From positions 617,636 to 681,635 of the forward strand of contig NZ_JAHGVE010000001.1 in NCBI RefSeq assembly GCF_018835585.1: a DNA stretch of 64,000 nucleotides, read 5' to 3'. Source of the stretch: Pelorhabdus rhamnosifermentans (GTDB lineage Bacteria; Bacillota; Negativicutes; UMGS1260). This document shows, in pieces, positions 34,191 to 43,113 of the stretch (positions are counted from its first letter, which is position 1; each line of letters starts with the position of its first letter). The position numbers and the translations under genes are program-made. The notes under the pieces are model-generated. The model was given only the letters and a program-made list of their open reading frames with translations, ran no database searches and was not told the origin of the DNA.

Positions 34191-35333
34191 ATGTGGGAAC
34201 GGATTAATAGAAAAAAATGGGCAGCGAGTCTTGCTGTTTTGTTGGCGATTGTTGGCGGAAGCTACTATTATTATCAGAGTGCAAAAAGTCAGAAGGCCGC
34301 CGCCGTAGAGTCAGTGGCAGTAACGAAGGGAACGATTGTATCAAGTGTCTCGGCAACTGGCACTGTCAAACCGATAGATGCAGTCGACATTTCGTCACAA
34401 ATTACGGCACTGATTAAAGAAATTAAAGTGAAGGAAAATGATTATGTCAAAGCTGGGCAAACGTTGGTGATTTTAGATGATAAGGCTCTTGAAACCACGT
34501 TGCAGGAAGCGCAGTACACTGTAAATAGCACTGCGGCAAAATATAAGCGGGCAAAGTATTTGAATTCAATTGGAGCTAAATCGGATGCGGATTTTGAAGA
34601 TACCCTGCTTAACTATCAAAATGCAAAGGCCGCTTATGATCAAGCACAATCAAATTTGGACAAAACAGTCCTTGTTTCTCCGATGGATGGCGTTGTTTTG
34701 GGTCAGCCAGTCTCTGTGGGGACATTAGTGACTGCGGGTGTGAACGATCCGACTGTGATTATGATGATTGGAGATGTTTCGCAGAAAAAAGTGAAGGTCA
34801 AGGTCGATGAAACAGATATTGGCAAGATCAAAGTTGGTCAGCAGGCAACTTTTACAGTGGATGCTTATCAGAATCATACTTTTACGGGCAATGTGATTCA
34901 AATTGGTCAGATTTCAACTAACACGACTTCTGTCTCATCCACATCCACATCGTCATCGTCCACATCGTCATCAACAGCATCTTCTTCTACAAGCAGTGTC
35001 ATCTATTACTATGTAACCCTTTCTGTCGACGATCCGGATAATTTATTAAAAACGGAAATGACGGCGCGTGTCAATATTAAGGTGGGTGAAAAAGATGATG
35101 CGCTTCTTATTCCACTAGCGGCTTTGAAGACGAGTACAAACGGACAGTATGTAATGGTATTGGGCGCTAATGGCGTCACAGAAAATGTGCCAGTTACAGT
35201 AGGGCTGACAAGTAATGATAAGGTGGAGATTATCAGTGGGTTAGAAGAGGGTGATCAGTTGGTTATTTCTTATACGAAGTCGGAAAATCAAAGTTCTTCT
35301 AAACAAAAAGATAATGGTCCGCCGCCGATGTAA
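34191..35333 (+). CDS. MacA-type periplasmic adaptor (HlyD/RND family)
   Basis: Periplasmic adaptor linking the MacB pump to TolC. The 380-residue protein has an N-terminal membrane anchor (residues 11-28), a lipoyl-like half (VSATGTVKPIDAVDISSQI), a coiled-coil hairpin (about residues 100-150), and beta-barrel and C-terminal domains (GLTSNDKVEIISGLEEGD). A Ser/Thr-only linker of about 30 residues around residue 250 is unusual. It starts 11 bases after tolC behind GGAGGCAGGG. Confidence 0.92.
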   Translation: MWERINRKKWAASLAVLLAIVGGSYYYYQSAKSQKAAAVESVAVTKGTIVSSVSATGTVKPIDAVDISSQITALIKEIKVKENDYVKAGQTLVILDDKALETTLQEAQYTVNSTAAKYKRAKYLNSIGAKSDADFEDTLLNYQNAKAAYDQAQSNLDKTVLVSPMDGVVLGQPVSVGTLVTAGVNDPTVIMMIGDVSQKKVKVKVDETDIGKIKVGQQATFTVDAYQNHTFTGNVIQIGQISTNTTSVSSTSTSSSSTSSSTASSSTSSVIYYYVTLSVDDPDNLLKTEMTARVNIKVGEKDDALLIPLAALKTSTNGQYVMVLGANGVTENVPVTVGLTSNDKVEIISGLEEGDQLVISYTKSENQSSSKQKDNGPPPM

Positions 35334-35356
35334 TGAGAAAAAGGGGATGAAGGGTC

Positions 35357-36040
35357 ATGGGAATTTTTCTGAAGGAAGTAACTAAATACTATCAAATTGG
35401 CGAGGACACTGTGGCCGCTCTAGGTGGCATTTCGCTAGAGATAAAAACGGGTGAGTTTGTTGCGATTATGGGGCCTTCGGGTTCAGGAAAATCGACACTG
35501 ATGAATATTCTTGGTTGTTTAGATCGACCAAGCAGCGGCTCTTATCTTTTGGAGGGACAGGAAGTGGCTACTTTAAAGGATGATGAACTGGCCAAGACAC
35601 GTAATAAACGTATAGGCTTTGTATTTCAGAATTTTAATCTGTTGTCGCGCGTATCAGCTTTGGACAATGTGGCATTGCCACTTGTGTATGCAGGCGTGAC
35701 GGAAAAAGAGCGGATGCAGCGGGCAGCTTTGATTTTGGATTCCGTTGGACTTGCTTCGCGCAAAAAGCATTTACCGAATGAATTGTCAGGCGGCCAACGT
35801 CAGCGGGTGGCTATTGCCAGAGCGTTGATCAATGATCCGAGTATTATTATGGCCGACGAACCAACAGGAAATTTGGATAGTCATTCTAGCATTGAAATTA
35901 TGAATATCTTTAGCAAGTTGCACGAGCAAGAAAAAACGGTCATCCTGGTTACTCATGAACCAGATATTGCAGAATATGCCAAACGTGTCATTACTGTGCG
36001 GGATGGACTGATTATCAGCGATGAAATAAAGGAGCAGTAA
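35357..36040 (+). CDS. MacB-type ABC transporter ATPase
   Basis: ATPase of a MacB/LolD-like exporter. 227 residues with Walker [10 protein letters not shown] (residue 40 on), signature LSGGQRQR, Walker [13 protein letters not shown] and the H-loop VTHEPDIA. The ATG follows GGGGATGAAGG. It is separate from the permease, as in many Firmicutes, whereas E. coli MacB is a fusion. Confidence 0.95.
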   Translation: MGIFLKEVTKYYQIGEDTVAALGGISLEIKTGEFVAIMGPSGSGKSTLMNILGCLDRPSSGSYLLEGQEVATLKDDELAKTRNKRIGFVFQNFNLLSRVSALDNVALPLVYAGVTEKERMQRAALILDSVGLASRKKHLPNELSGGQRQRVAIARALINDPSIIMADEPTGNLDSHSSIEIMNIFSKLHEQEKTVILVTHEPDIAEYAKRVITVRDGLIISDEIKEQ

Positions 36041-36044
36041 TATC

Positions 36045-37262
36045 ATGTTTAAAGAAAGCATTGTCATTGCACTGCGTGCTTTGCTTGCCAATAAGCTTCG
36101 TTCTATTTTAACGATGCTGGGAATTATCATTGGCGTCGGCGCCGTCATTGCTATGGTGTCCATCGGGATGGGCGTTAGGGAAAAAGTGCAAAATTCGATT
36201 GCTAGTTTGGGTAGCAATATGTTGATTGTGACGCCTGGTGCTGCCACTTCACAAGGTGGCGGGCATTCTGCTTTAGGCACTAGTACTACACTATTGCTAG
36301 ATGATGCGAATTATATTAAGCAAGCTGCGAAAGGAATTGAATATTTGGCACCGACAGTCAGCAAATCTTATCAGATCGTTGCTGGAAATCAGAACTGGAC
36401 AACAACGGTACAGGGAATTACGCCGGATTATATGTCGATCCGTAATTTAACAGTGGGCAGTGGTAGTTTTATTTCGCAGCGTGATATGAATTCTCGTAAC
36501 CGGGTGGTAGTTTTGGGAGCTACTGTTGCGGAAAATTTATTTGGTGAGATGAATCCGACAGGGCAAAATGTTCGTATCAATAATACGCCTTATCAGGTTA
36601 TTGGTGTTTTAGACAGTAAAGGCCAATCGGCCATGGGGCAAGATCAGGATGATATTGTCATGGTGCCGCTGACAACGGCACAAGAACGATTGATTGGTAT
36701 TACTTATTTGCACTCCATCAGTATTCAAGTCTCTAAAATGGATGAAATGGATCAGGTACAGGACCAGATTACTACATTACTGCGTCAGCGGCATAAGATT
36801 ACTGGGGATAAACAAGATGACTTTACTGTACGTAATCTAACCAGTATTATGGCAATGGCAACAGAAACAACGGAAACGATTACTTTGTTGCTTGGGAGTA
36901 TTGCGGCTATTTCGCTTTTAGTTGGCGGAATTGGCATTATGAATATCATGATGGTCTCGGTAACGGAAAGAACTCGGGAAATTGGTATTAGGAAGGCACT
37001 TGGAGCAACCTATCACGATATTATGCTGCAGTTTTTGATTGAATCGATTGTGATTGGAGTGCTTGGCGGGACTTGGGGTATTATTTTAGGAGTTGCCGCA
37101 GCATTTGCCATTTCGGCGTTTGGCAGTTTAAATACGGTCATTTCGCTTTTGCCCATCTTGGTGTCTTTTGGATTTTCTGTTGCAGTGGGCTTGTTTTTTG
37201 GAATTTATCCGGCTCGGAAAGCTGCCCTGCTCGATCCCATTGAGGCATTGCGTTACGAATAA
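36045..37262 (+). CDS. MacB-type ABC transporter permease
   Basis: Permease with four membrane helices and a large periplasmic domain (MacB_PCD) between helix 1 and helix 2, then the FtsX domain in the last 120 residues. 405 residues. Marks: NKLRSILTMLGIIIGVGAVI at the start, GGIGIMNIMMVSVTERTREIGIRKALGA, and the final PARKAALLDPIEALRYE. It begins four bases after the ATPase stop and follows AAGGAGCAG. With TolC and MacA it forms a complete exporter; substrate could be a macrolide, peptide or lipid. Confidence 0.95.
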   Translation: MFKESIVIALRALLANKLRSILTMLGIIIGVGAVIAMVSIGMGVREKVQNSIASLGSNMLIVTPGAATSQGGGHSALGTSTTLLLDDANYIKQAAKGIEYLAPTVSKSYQIVAGNQNWTTTVQGITPDYMSIRNLTVGSGSFISQRDMNSRNRVVVLGATVAENLFGEMNPTGQNVRINNTPYQVIGVLDSKGQSAMGQDQDDIVMVPLTTAQERLIGITYLHSISIQVSKMDEMDQVQDQITTLLRQRHKITGDKQDDFTVRNLTSIMAMATETTETITLLLGSIAAISLLVGGIGIMNIMMVSVTERTREIGIRKALGATYHDIMLQFLIESIVIGVLGGTWGIILGVAAAFAISAFGSLNTVISLLPILVSFGFSVAVGLFFGIYPARKAALLDPIEALRYE

Positions 37263-37322
37263 GCAGGAACCTTTTTAGCTTTAGAGAATTTAATAATCAT
37301 TCTACTTGTGAGGTGAGATATT

Positions 37323-37889
37323 TTGTACTCTAAAATTCGTACGAAAATTTCTTGGATGGTTTTGTTGACTTTGTTTGTTATGGCTTTGACAGCGTTGCCT
37401 GCGTTGGCTGATCCTGTTGCTGCTGACAATGATTTAGCGGCTGTGGCACTTTATATTGATACGACGGGTCATTATATTCCTGGTATGGATATGTTAAATA
37501 AGGCGTTGAATGATGTCATTCGTTTCAAATTGAATCTTTTAATGTTAGGCAGTGAAGTACAGTCAGGTGATGGTGTGCTGCGGGATTTAAGCGACTGCAA
37601 TATCCATTCGGCCGGAGATGCCACTTTAGATTCGCTGGCAACTTATGGTGCTAAGCGTCATGTAAATTATATTGTGCTATTTTCGGTGCGCCCCTGGGAT
37701 GTGGCACTGGATCTTAAAGCTTATTCAACAGCTGCGAATGATTATATCGTCGATAAAACAGTTACCCGGCCTGATGGCGATAGTGCGTTGTCAACATTGG
37801 ATTCTCTTTCGAATATGCTTGGGTCGGCATTAACAGATGTCTTTCAACTACTGAAGGGTTCAACTTCTACAACACCTGCGGCACAATGA
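37323..37889 (+). CDS. Secreted protein of unknown function
   Basis: 188 residues with a signal peptide (SWMVLLTLFVMALTALPALA, cleavage near residue 29). The mature part is Asp- and Leu-rich and has no recognised domain. It begins at a TTG at 37323 preceded by GAGGTGAGA and sits 60 bases after the MacB permease, so it is probably the last gene of the export operon. It might be a substrate or accessory of the pump; that is inference. Confidence 0.7.
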   Translation: MYSKIRTKISWMVLLTLFVMALTALPALADPVAADNDLAAVALYIDTTGHYIPGMDMLNKALNDVIRFKLNLLMLGSEVQSGDGVLRDLSDCNIHSAGDATLDSLATYGAKRHVNYIVLFSVRPWDVALDLKAYSTAANDYIVDKTVTRPDGDSALSTLDSLSNMLGSALTDVFQLLKGSTSTTPAAQ

Positions 37890-38001
37890 TGTACTAAAAG
37901 ATTATCGTATTTTGTTACGATTAACGTAGCTGCTATGGACTATTCGATTGTAGCTGGAACGGGATCACCCATGCGAGCAAACAGGTATCTGAAAAACAAA
38001 A

Positions 38002-38037
38002 AATAATCCACGCTGATTTTACGTGGGTTATTTTTTT
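38002..38037. terminator. Bidirectional terminator between the MacAB operon and the permease gene
   Basis: AATAATCCACG (38002-38012) pairs with CGTGGGTTATT (38022-38032) with one G-U pair. T-runs follow on both strands (seven T on plus from 38031; TTTTTTGTTTTTC on minus). Confidence 0.9.
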
Positions 38038-38051
38038 GTCGAAAACTGTTA

Positions 38052-39461
38052 TTATGAATTTTTGTTGGGACCATGAAGAATCCAATAGGATAACCCTATT
38101 AAAATTAAGATGGCACTGCTTGTCCAAAGTCCTGGAATTTGGTCAGGATAGAGTGGAGCTGATGCTAAAATCAATAAAATAAAGGCGGACACGATCCAAG
38201 ATAAGTAAGGATATCCAGGTGCCTTATATTTCAACTTTTCAGGGCAGTTTTGTATTAATTCGCCTCGGTAGAAATAGTGAGTGGCGGAAACACTCATCCA
38301 GTTGACAAGTGCCAGGACACCACTGGCACTGATTGTATAGATGAATACTTTTTCAGGCAGGATATAAGAGACAAGAACAGCCAGCAGCAATGTGAATCCA
38401 CTGAGTAGTACCGCTTTTGAGGGGACGCCTTTGTTATTTTTGTAGGCGATTTGTTTTGGGGCTTCGCTGTTTTTGGCGAGCGAGAGCAGCATTCGTGAGG
38501 AACTGTAAACTTGCGTATTAAGTGACGAGAGTGCCGCAGTTAACAAGATGAAATTGAGGACATCCGTCGCAAAAGGAATATTGAGCAGGCTAAATACTGA
38601 CATAAAGGGACTGATGGTTTTATCAAGTAGTTGTTCTGGCAGTAAGGCAAGTAACAGTACGGTCGAAAGGGTATAGAGGATGACGACGGTACCTGAGACA
38701 ATCATCGCTGCCTGAGGCACAGTTTGTTCAGGTTGTTTTGTTTCTGTGATGGCCAAGCCGATAATACCTGTTCCAGTGTAGGCAAATAGTACAACGATCA
38801 TGGAGGATAAGAGACCGCTAATCCCTAAGAATGGCTCTGTAAGTGCACTTGCGAATATAGAAAAGTTTTCCCTTGCCGATCCTATGGAAAGACCGAAAGC
38901 CATCAATGTTCCCACGAATATGAAAAGAATGAGTGTAATAATTTTTATGGAGGCCAACCCAAATTCTACACGACTGAGGCCTTTTGCATCACATAAATTG
39001 ATGGCTGTTACTAGCAGTGCAAAAACCAAACTGAATAGCCATAAGGGGATGGACGGAAACCAGATTCGCATAAAAAGTGCACAGGCCGTTACTTCACTTG
39101 CCATTCCGAGTACAGCGCTTGTCCAGAACATCCAACCGATGACATATCCCCACCAACGGCCAAAAATTTGTTGGGCATGGACCTTAAATGAACCGGGTGC
39201 GGGATTTGCAATAGACATTTCAGTAATAAAGGCTACTTCGCTCATCATAATAAGGCCGCCCAGCAAGTAGGCGATGGGAGCGAATGCTCCCGCAAGGATG
39301 ATGACTGTACTACTTGCTAGAAAAATGCCTGAGCCAATAATATTGCCTAAAGCCATAATGATAAATTGAGATTGATTAAAACCATGTTTAGCAGGTTCAT
39401 GAGGTTGGGAACAGATGTTACTGTTTTTGCAATTGAAAAAGCTTTTTAAATTTAGTGCCAT
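38052..39461 (-). CDS. APC family amino-acid permease
   Basis: 469 residues, about 12 transmembrane helices. The helix-1 signature MALGNIIGSGIFLASS is typical of the APC/AAT superfamily. The N-terminus (to residue 30) is a hydrophilic leader with three cysteines. ATG at 39461 follows AAAAGGAGCG. It is divergent from the sulfur-fusion gene at 39635 across a region holding a large palindrome; it may share regulation and could carry a sulfur amino acid, but no residue shows that. Confidence 0.9.
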   Translation of the reverse strand: MALNLKSFFNCKNSNICSQPHEPAKHGFNQSQFIIMALGNIIGSGIFLASSTVIILAGAFAPIAYLLGGLIMMSEVAFITEMSIANPAPGSFKVHAQQIFGRWWGYVIGWMFWTSAVLGMASEVTACALFMRIWFPSIPLWLFSLVFALLVTAINLCDAKGLSRVEFGLASIKIITLILFIFVGTLMAFGLSIGSARENFSIFASALTEPFLGISGLLSSMIVVLFAYTGTGIIGLAITETKQPEQTVPQAAMIVSGTVVILYTLSTVLLLALLPEQLLDKTISPFMSVFSLLNIPFATDVLNFILLTAALSSLNTQVYSSSRMLLSLAKNSEAPKQIAYKNNKGVPSKAVLLSGFTLLLAVLVSYILPEKVFIYTISASGVLALVNWMSVSATHYFYRGELIQNCPEKLKYKAPGYPYLSWIVSAFILLILASAPLYPDQIPGLWTSSAILILIGLSYWILHGPNKNS

Positions 39462-39572
39462 TGTTTCGCTCCTTTTATCTCTAGTTTTGACAGTAGACTC
39501 GGAGTTATACTAACTGAACAAAGTGCATAACCTTGGGTATAATTACTACGTTGGTTGAAAGAATTTCTTGAC

Positions 39573-39610
39573 TCATTATATCAATATATCGTAATATATA
39601 AATATAATGA
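39573..39610. promoter_or_regulatory. 38-bp imperfect palindrome over promoter, candidate ArsR operator
   Basis: Symmetric about 39591/39592, with 15 of 19 base pairs matching; the outer 9-bp arms are perfect (TCATTATAT and ATATAATGA). A TTGACT box (39568-39573) with TAATAT 18 bases on (39592-39597) places it over a likely promoter for the gene at 39635. The ArsR gene downstream of that gene is the obvious candidate ligand. Confidence 0.6.
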
Positions 39611-39634
39611 TTTTATGGATAAGGAGTGGTTGGG

Positions 39635-42103
39635 ATGAAAGTATTAATTATTGGTGGTGTGGCTGGCGGAGCCAGCGCGGCGGCACGTTTGCGGCGACTC
39701 GATGAAGAATGTGAGATTATTTTGTTTGAACGGGGTGAACATATTTCTTTTGCCAATTGCGGGCTACCCTATTATGTAGGTGATGTGATCCGTAATAAAG
39801 AACAACTGCTTGTGCAAACGCCGGAAGCTATGAAGGCTCGGTTTCGCATTGATGTCAGGACAGGCAGTGAAGTGGAAAGTATTGATGTCAACGGTAAAAC
39901 GGTGACTGTCCATGAGTTGGCAACAGGAAAACGCTATGCAGAGTCTTATGAACAATTGATTCTGTCGCCGGGAGCTGCGCCAATTAAACCGAATATTCCT
40001 GGTCTCAATGGGGAAAATGTTTTTACCATGCGTAATATTCCTGATACGTATGCGTTAAAACGGTTTGTTGATATGAAGCAGCCCAAACGGGCCGTTGTGG
40101 TGGGTGGCGGATTTATTGGCATTGAGTTGGCGGAAAATTTGGTTGAACGCGGTGTGAAGGTTACTTTGGTTGAATTGGCTGATCAAGTAATCGGTCCGAT
40201 TGATTTCGAAATGGCCGCCTTAGTGCATCGCCATTTGAAGGAAAATGGGTTAGAATTATATTTACAGGATGGAATTCAGGCTGTAAGACAGGAAATGGAT
40301 TATTCCGTTGTTGAACTAGCTAGTGGGGAAGAATTGAAAACAGATCTGATTGTACTCGGTATTGGTGTTACACCGGAAAATCAGCTAGCGAAAGCAGCCG
40401 GACTGGCAGTCGGAGTCCGAGGCGGTATTCAAGTCAATAAGACACTCAGAACATCTGCTCCTGATATCTATGCCGTAGGTGATGCTATAGAGATAACCGA
40501 TTTTGTCAATGGGCAGCCTGCCATGATTCCACTGGCGGGTCCAGCCAATAAGCAGGGACGCATTGCGGCGAATAATATTTGCGGATTTTATGAGGAATAT
40601 GCTGGTACACAAGGGACATCTGTTCTTAAGGTTTTTGATTTAACTGTGGCTTTTACGGGAAACAATGAAAAAATTCTCAAACGACTCAAGATCCCCTATG
40701 AAACATCGATTACTCATGCCATGTCCCATGCGTCTTATTATCGCGGCGCTACGCCCATTTCATTGAAAATTATTTTTTCGCCTGATACAGGTAAGGTGCT
40801 TGGGGCGCAAGCGAGTGGCAATCAGGGAGTGGAAAAACGGATTGACGTCATTGCTACGGCGATTCGCGCCGGTATGACGGTTTATGATTTGGAAAAATTG
40901 GAACTTTCCTATGCGCCACCCTATTCTTCTGCGAAAGATCCTGTCAATATGGCGGGATATGTGGCGAGTAATATTTTGAAAAAGGACTGTCAAGTGATTC
41001 ATTGGCATGATATTGCCAAGCTTAATAAAGATGAAGTGGTGTTGATTGATGTGCGCACGTCGGTGGAATTTTCACTGGGGACGATTGAAGGGGCTGTCAA
41101 TATCCCCGTGGATGAACTACGCACGCGGTTGGACGAAATTCCATTAGATAAGGAAGTCATTTTATTTTGCCAAGTTGGCCTCAGAGGGTATTTAGCCTAT
41201 CGGATTTTAGTGCAACATGGATTTCAGCAGCTCAGAAATTTAAGCGGCGGCTATAAAACGTATGCTGCAGCGATAGAAGAACAATCAAATCGTCATTTGT
41301 ATGATAATGACTTATTTGAGCAAGAAAGTGGTGAATTAGCTACTGAACCTGTTCAGGTTTTGGACCCAGCTGAAATTCAGGCGGATCAAAAAATAGATGC
41401 ATCGGGATTGCAGTGTCCGGGACCGATTATGCAGGTATACAAAACGCTGGGAGAAATGAAGGCGGATCAAATTCTGGAAGTAACCGTGACTGATCCGGCT
41501 TTCACGAATGATGTAACGGCCTGGTGCCGTACGACAGGAAATCGTTTGTTGGCAATAAAGACATCCGATTTAGTTACTATTGCCTATATTCAAAAGAAAA
41601 ACTCCGGTATTTCAGCTGATGTGCCGATTGGTGGACATGATAAGACACTCGTCGTTTTTAGCAGCGATTTGGATAAAGCCATGGCTTCATTTATTATTGC
41701 TAATGGAGCAGCGGCGATGGGGCGAAAAGTTACCATGTTCTTTACCTTTTGGGGATTGAATATTTTACGGAAAACGCAGTCGATCGAGGTCAAAAAGACC
41801 TTTTTAGAGCGTATGTTTGGTATCATGATGCCGCGCGGCTCACAAAGATTAGCTTTGTCTAAGCTCAATATGGGGGGCGTAGGGAGCAAATTGATGCGGT
41901 ATATGATGAATACTAAACAAATTGCTCCGCTAGAAGATTTAATGGAACAGGCTAAAGGACAGGGAGTTCGGCTTATGGCTTGCAGTATGTCCATGGATGT
42001 TATGGGTATCAAGCGCGAAGAACTGATTGACGGCATCGAAATCGGCGGAGTCGCCACTTATTTGAGTGCTGCCGAATTGGCTGATACTAATTTATTTATC
42101 TAA
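39635..42103 (+). CDS. CoA-disulfide-reductase-like / rhodanese / TusA / DsrE fusion
   Basis: An 822-residue fusion that probably moves sulfane sulfur using NAD(P)H. Domains in order: FAD/NAD(P)H pyridine-nucleotide-disulfide reductase of the CoA-disulfide or polysulfide type (1 to about 450, with C42 in FANCGLPYY); rhodanese (about 460-550, C512 in LFCQVGLRG); TusA (about 585-655, C594 in the CPGP motif); and DsrE/F-like (about 665-822, C783). The ATG at 39635 follows AAGGAG; a GTG at 39626 overlaps the site. It is followed by an ArsR gene. Confidence 0.92.
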   Translation: MKVLIIGGVAGGASAAARLRRLDEECEIILFERGEHISFANCGLPYYVGDVIRNKEQLLVQTPEAMKARFRIDVRTGSEVESIDVNGKTVTVHELATGKRYAESYEQLILSPGAAPIKPNIPGLNGENVFTMRNIPDTYALKRFVDMKQPKRAVVVGGGFIGIELAENLVERGVKVTLVELADQVIGPIDFEMAALVHRHLKENGLELYLQDGIQAVRQEMDYSVVELASGEELKTDLIVLGIGVTPENQLAKAAGLAVGVRGGIQVNKTLRTSAPDIYAVGDAIEITDFVNGQPAMIPLAGPANKQGRIAANNICGFYEEYAGTQGTSVLKVFDLTVAFTGNNEKILKRLKIPYETSITHAMSHASYYRGATPISLKIIFSPDTGKVLGAQASGNQGVEKRIDVIATAIRAGMTVYDLEKLELSYAPPYSSAKDPVNMAGYVASNILKKDCQVIHWHDIAKLNKDEVVLIDVRTSVEFSLGTIEGAVNIPVDELRTRLDEIPLDKEVILFCQVGLRGYLAYRILVQHGFQQLRNLSGGYKTYAAAIEEQSNRHLYDNDLFEQESGELATEPVQVLDPAEIQADQKIDASGLQCPGPIMQVYKTLGEMKADQILEVTVTDPAFTNDVTAWCRTTGNRLLAIKTSDLVTIAYIQKKNSGISADVPIGGHDKTLVVFSSDLDKAMASFIIANGAAAMGRKVTMFFTFWGLNILRKTQSIEVKKTFLERMFGIMMPRGSQRLALSKLNMGGVGSKLMRYMMNTKQIAPLEDLMEQAKGQGVRLMACSMSMDVMGIKREELIDGIEIGGVATYLSAAELADTNLFI

Positions 42104-42126
42104 AGTGATAAAATACGGGGGATCTT

Positions 42127-42399
42127 ATGCAGAATCTGAAACAGTATGAAAAGCAAAGTGAGCTATTAAAAGCCTTGGCTCATCCAGTACGACTTTGTAT
42201 TGTAAAGGGATTGATTGAAAATCAGTGTAATGTTACGAAAATGCAGGAATGCTTAGGACTTCCGCAATCGACTGTATCGCAGCATTTGGCAAAGTTAAAG
42301 GCTGCCGGTATTATTGAAGGCGAGCGCAAGGGTCTTGAAATTTGTTATAAGGTGGTTAATAAAGAGGTTTGTGAAATTGCAGAGGTGTTGTTTCATTAG
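42127..42399 (+). CDS. ArsR family repressor
   Basis: A 90-residue winged-helix repressor starting 23 bases after the sulfur fusion. The DNA-recognition helix is LPQSTVSQHLAKLKAAG. Cysteines at about residues 24, 34, 42, 73 and 81 could sense persulfides, as in BigR/SqrR-type members, or metals. Co-transcription with a sulfur-transfer enzyme argues for sulfide or persulfide sensing. It ends at a strong terminator. Confidence 0.9.
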   Translation: MQNLKQYEKQSELLKALAHPVRLCIVKGLIENQCNVTKMQECLGLPQSTVSQHLAKLKAAGIIEGERKGLEICYKVVNKEVCEIAEVLFH

Positions 42400-42401
42400 T
42401 A

Positions 42402-42440
42402 AAATGCTCCTAGCTTGCATCATGCAGGCTAGGAGCATTT
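42402..42440 (+). terminator. Terminator after arsR-type gene
   Basis: AAATGCTCCTAGC (42402-42414) pairs perfectly with GCTAGGAGCATTT (42428-42440) over 13 bp, with TGCAT/ATGCA also able to pair in the loop. Confidence 0.88.
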
Positions 42441-42494
42441 GCCATTCGGATCGAGACATGATAATTTTGTATCATATAATATTTTTTGAGGAGC

Positions 42495-42519
42495 GAACTT
42501 TTTTATCGTATCTATCGTA
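42495..42519 (+). promoter_or_regulatory. Candidate ECF sigma promoter
   Basis: GAACTT (42495-42500) resembles the -35 of ECF promoters, and CGTA (42516-42519) lies 17 bases after the GAAC core, as in ECF -10 elements. It is 25 bases upstream of the ECF sigma gene start, so the system may be autoregulated. No consensus sigma-A promoter is seen in the same place. Confidence 0.5.
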
Positions 42520-42543
42520 CAAAGTATGGGATAGGTGATTTGA

Positions 42544-43113
42544 GTGATTTCTGATGAATGTTTAGCAATGCAAATTCAACAAGGAAAAGAGTGTGCTTTT
42601 GAAGCGATCGTTCGTCGTTATCATGGACCGATACATGGCTATATTGTCAGATTGGGCGGTGAATATCATGTGGCGAATGACATCGTACAAGAGGTTTTTA
42701 TTAAAATTTTTCGCAATATTCATCAGTATAGAAGTTCATTGCCTTTTAGGCCGTGGATTTTTGCGATTGCCTCTAATGCTTACAAAGATTATTTAAAAAA
42801 GACGTATTTGTCAAGAGATGTGGGCGGGTTGGAAAATATGGATGGAATGATGCTGAGTCCGGATATTGCTGAAAATCAGTTGCTTATTCATGACCAGCGG
42901 GAAGTTGTTCTGACAGCCGTCGGAAGTCTTAAGACAATTTATCGTGAAGTTTTGGTGCTGCGTTATTATCAAGATCTCAAATTAGATGAAATTGCTATAA
43001 CCTTGCAAATTCCAGTAGGCACTGTTAAATCAAGGCTTTCGACCGCTTTACATCAGTTAAAGAACTTTTTTGCAGAAGGAGCGGATTGCGATGAAATCAG
43101 AATTAACGGATAA
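42544..43113 (+). CDS. ECF-type RNA polymerase sigma factor
   Basis: Sigma-70 family, extracytoplasmic-function group. 189 residues: region 2 with DIVQEVFIKIFRNIHQY and RPWIFAIASNAYKDYLKK, and region 4 with REVLVLRYYQDLKLDEIAITLQIPVGTVKSRL. Translation from the GTG at 42544 after GGTGATTTGA. It leads a five-gene unit (membrane protein, two ABC ATPases, permease) with overlapping or near-adjacent junctions. The sigma factor probably drives this operon, from the candidate promoter at 42495. Confidence 0.93.
   Translation: MISDECLAMQIQQGKECAFEAIVRRYHGPIHGYIVRLGGEYHVANDIVQEVFIKIFRNIHQYRSSLPFRPWIFAIASNAYKDYLKKTYLSRDVGGLENMDGMMLSPDIAENQLLIHDQREVVLTAVGSLKTIYREVLVLRYYQDLKLDEIAITLQIPVGTVKSRLSTALHQLKNFFAEGADCDEIRING

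Noticed and set aside
34910..34995. Tandem TCATCC/ACATCG-like repeats as a microsatellite
   Set aside because: They encode the Ser/Thr linker of the MacA-like adaptor in frame; a low-complexity coding stretch explains them.
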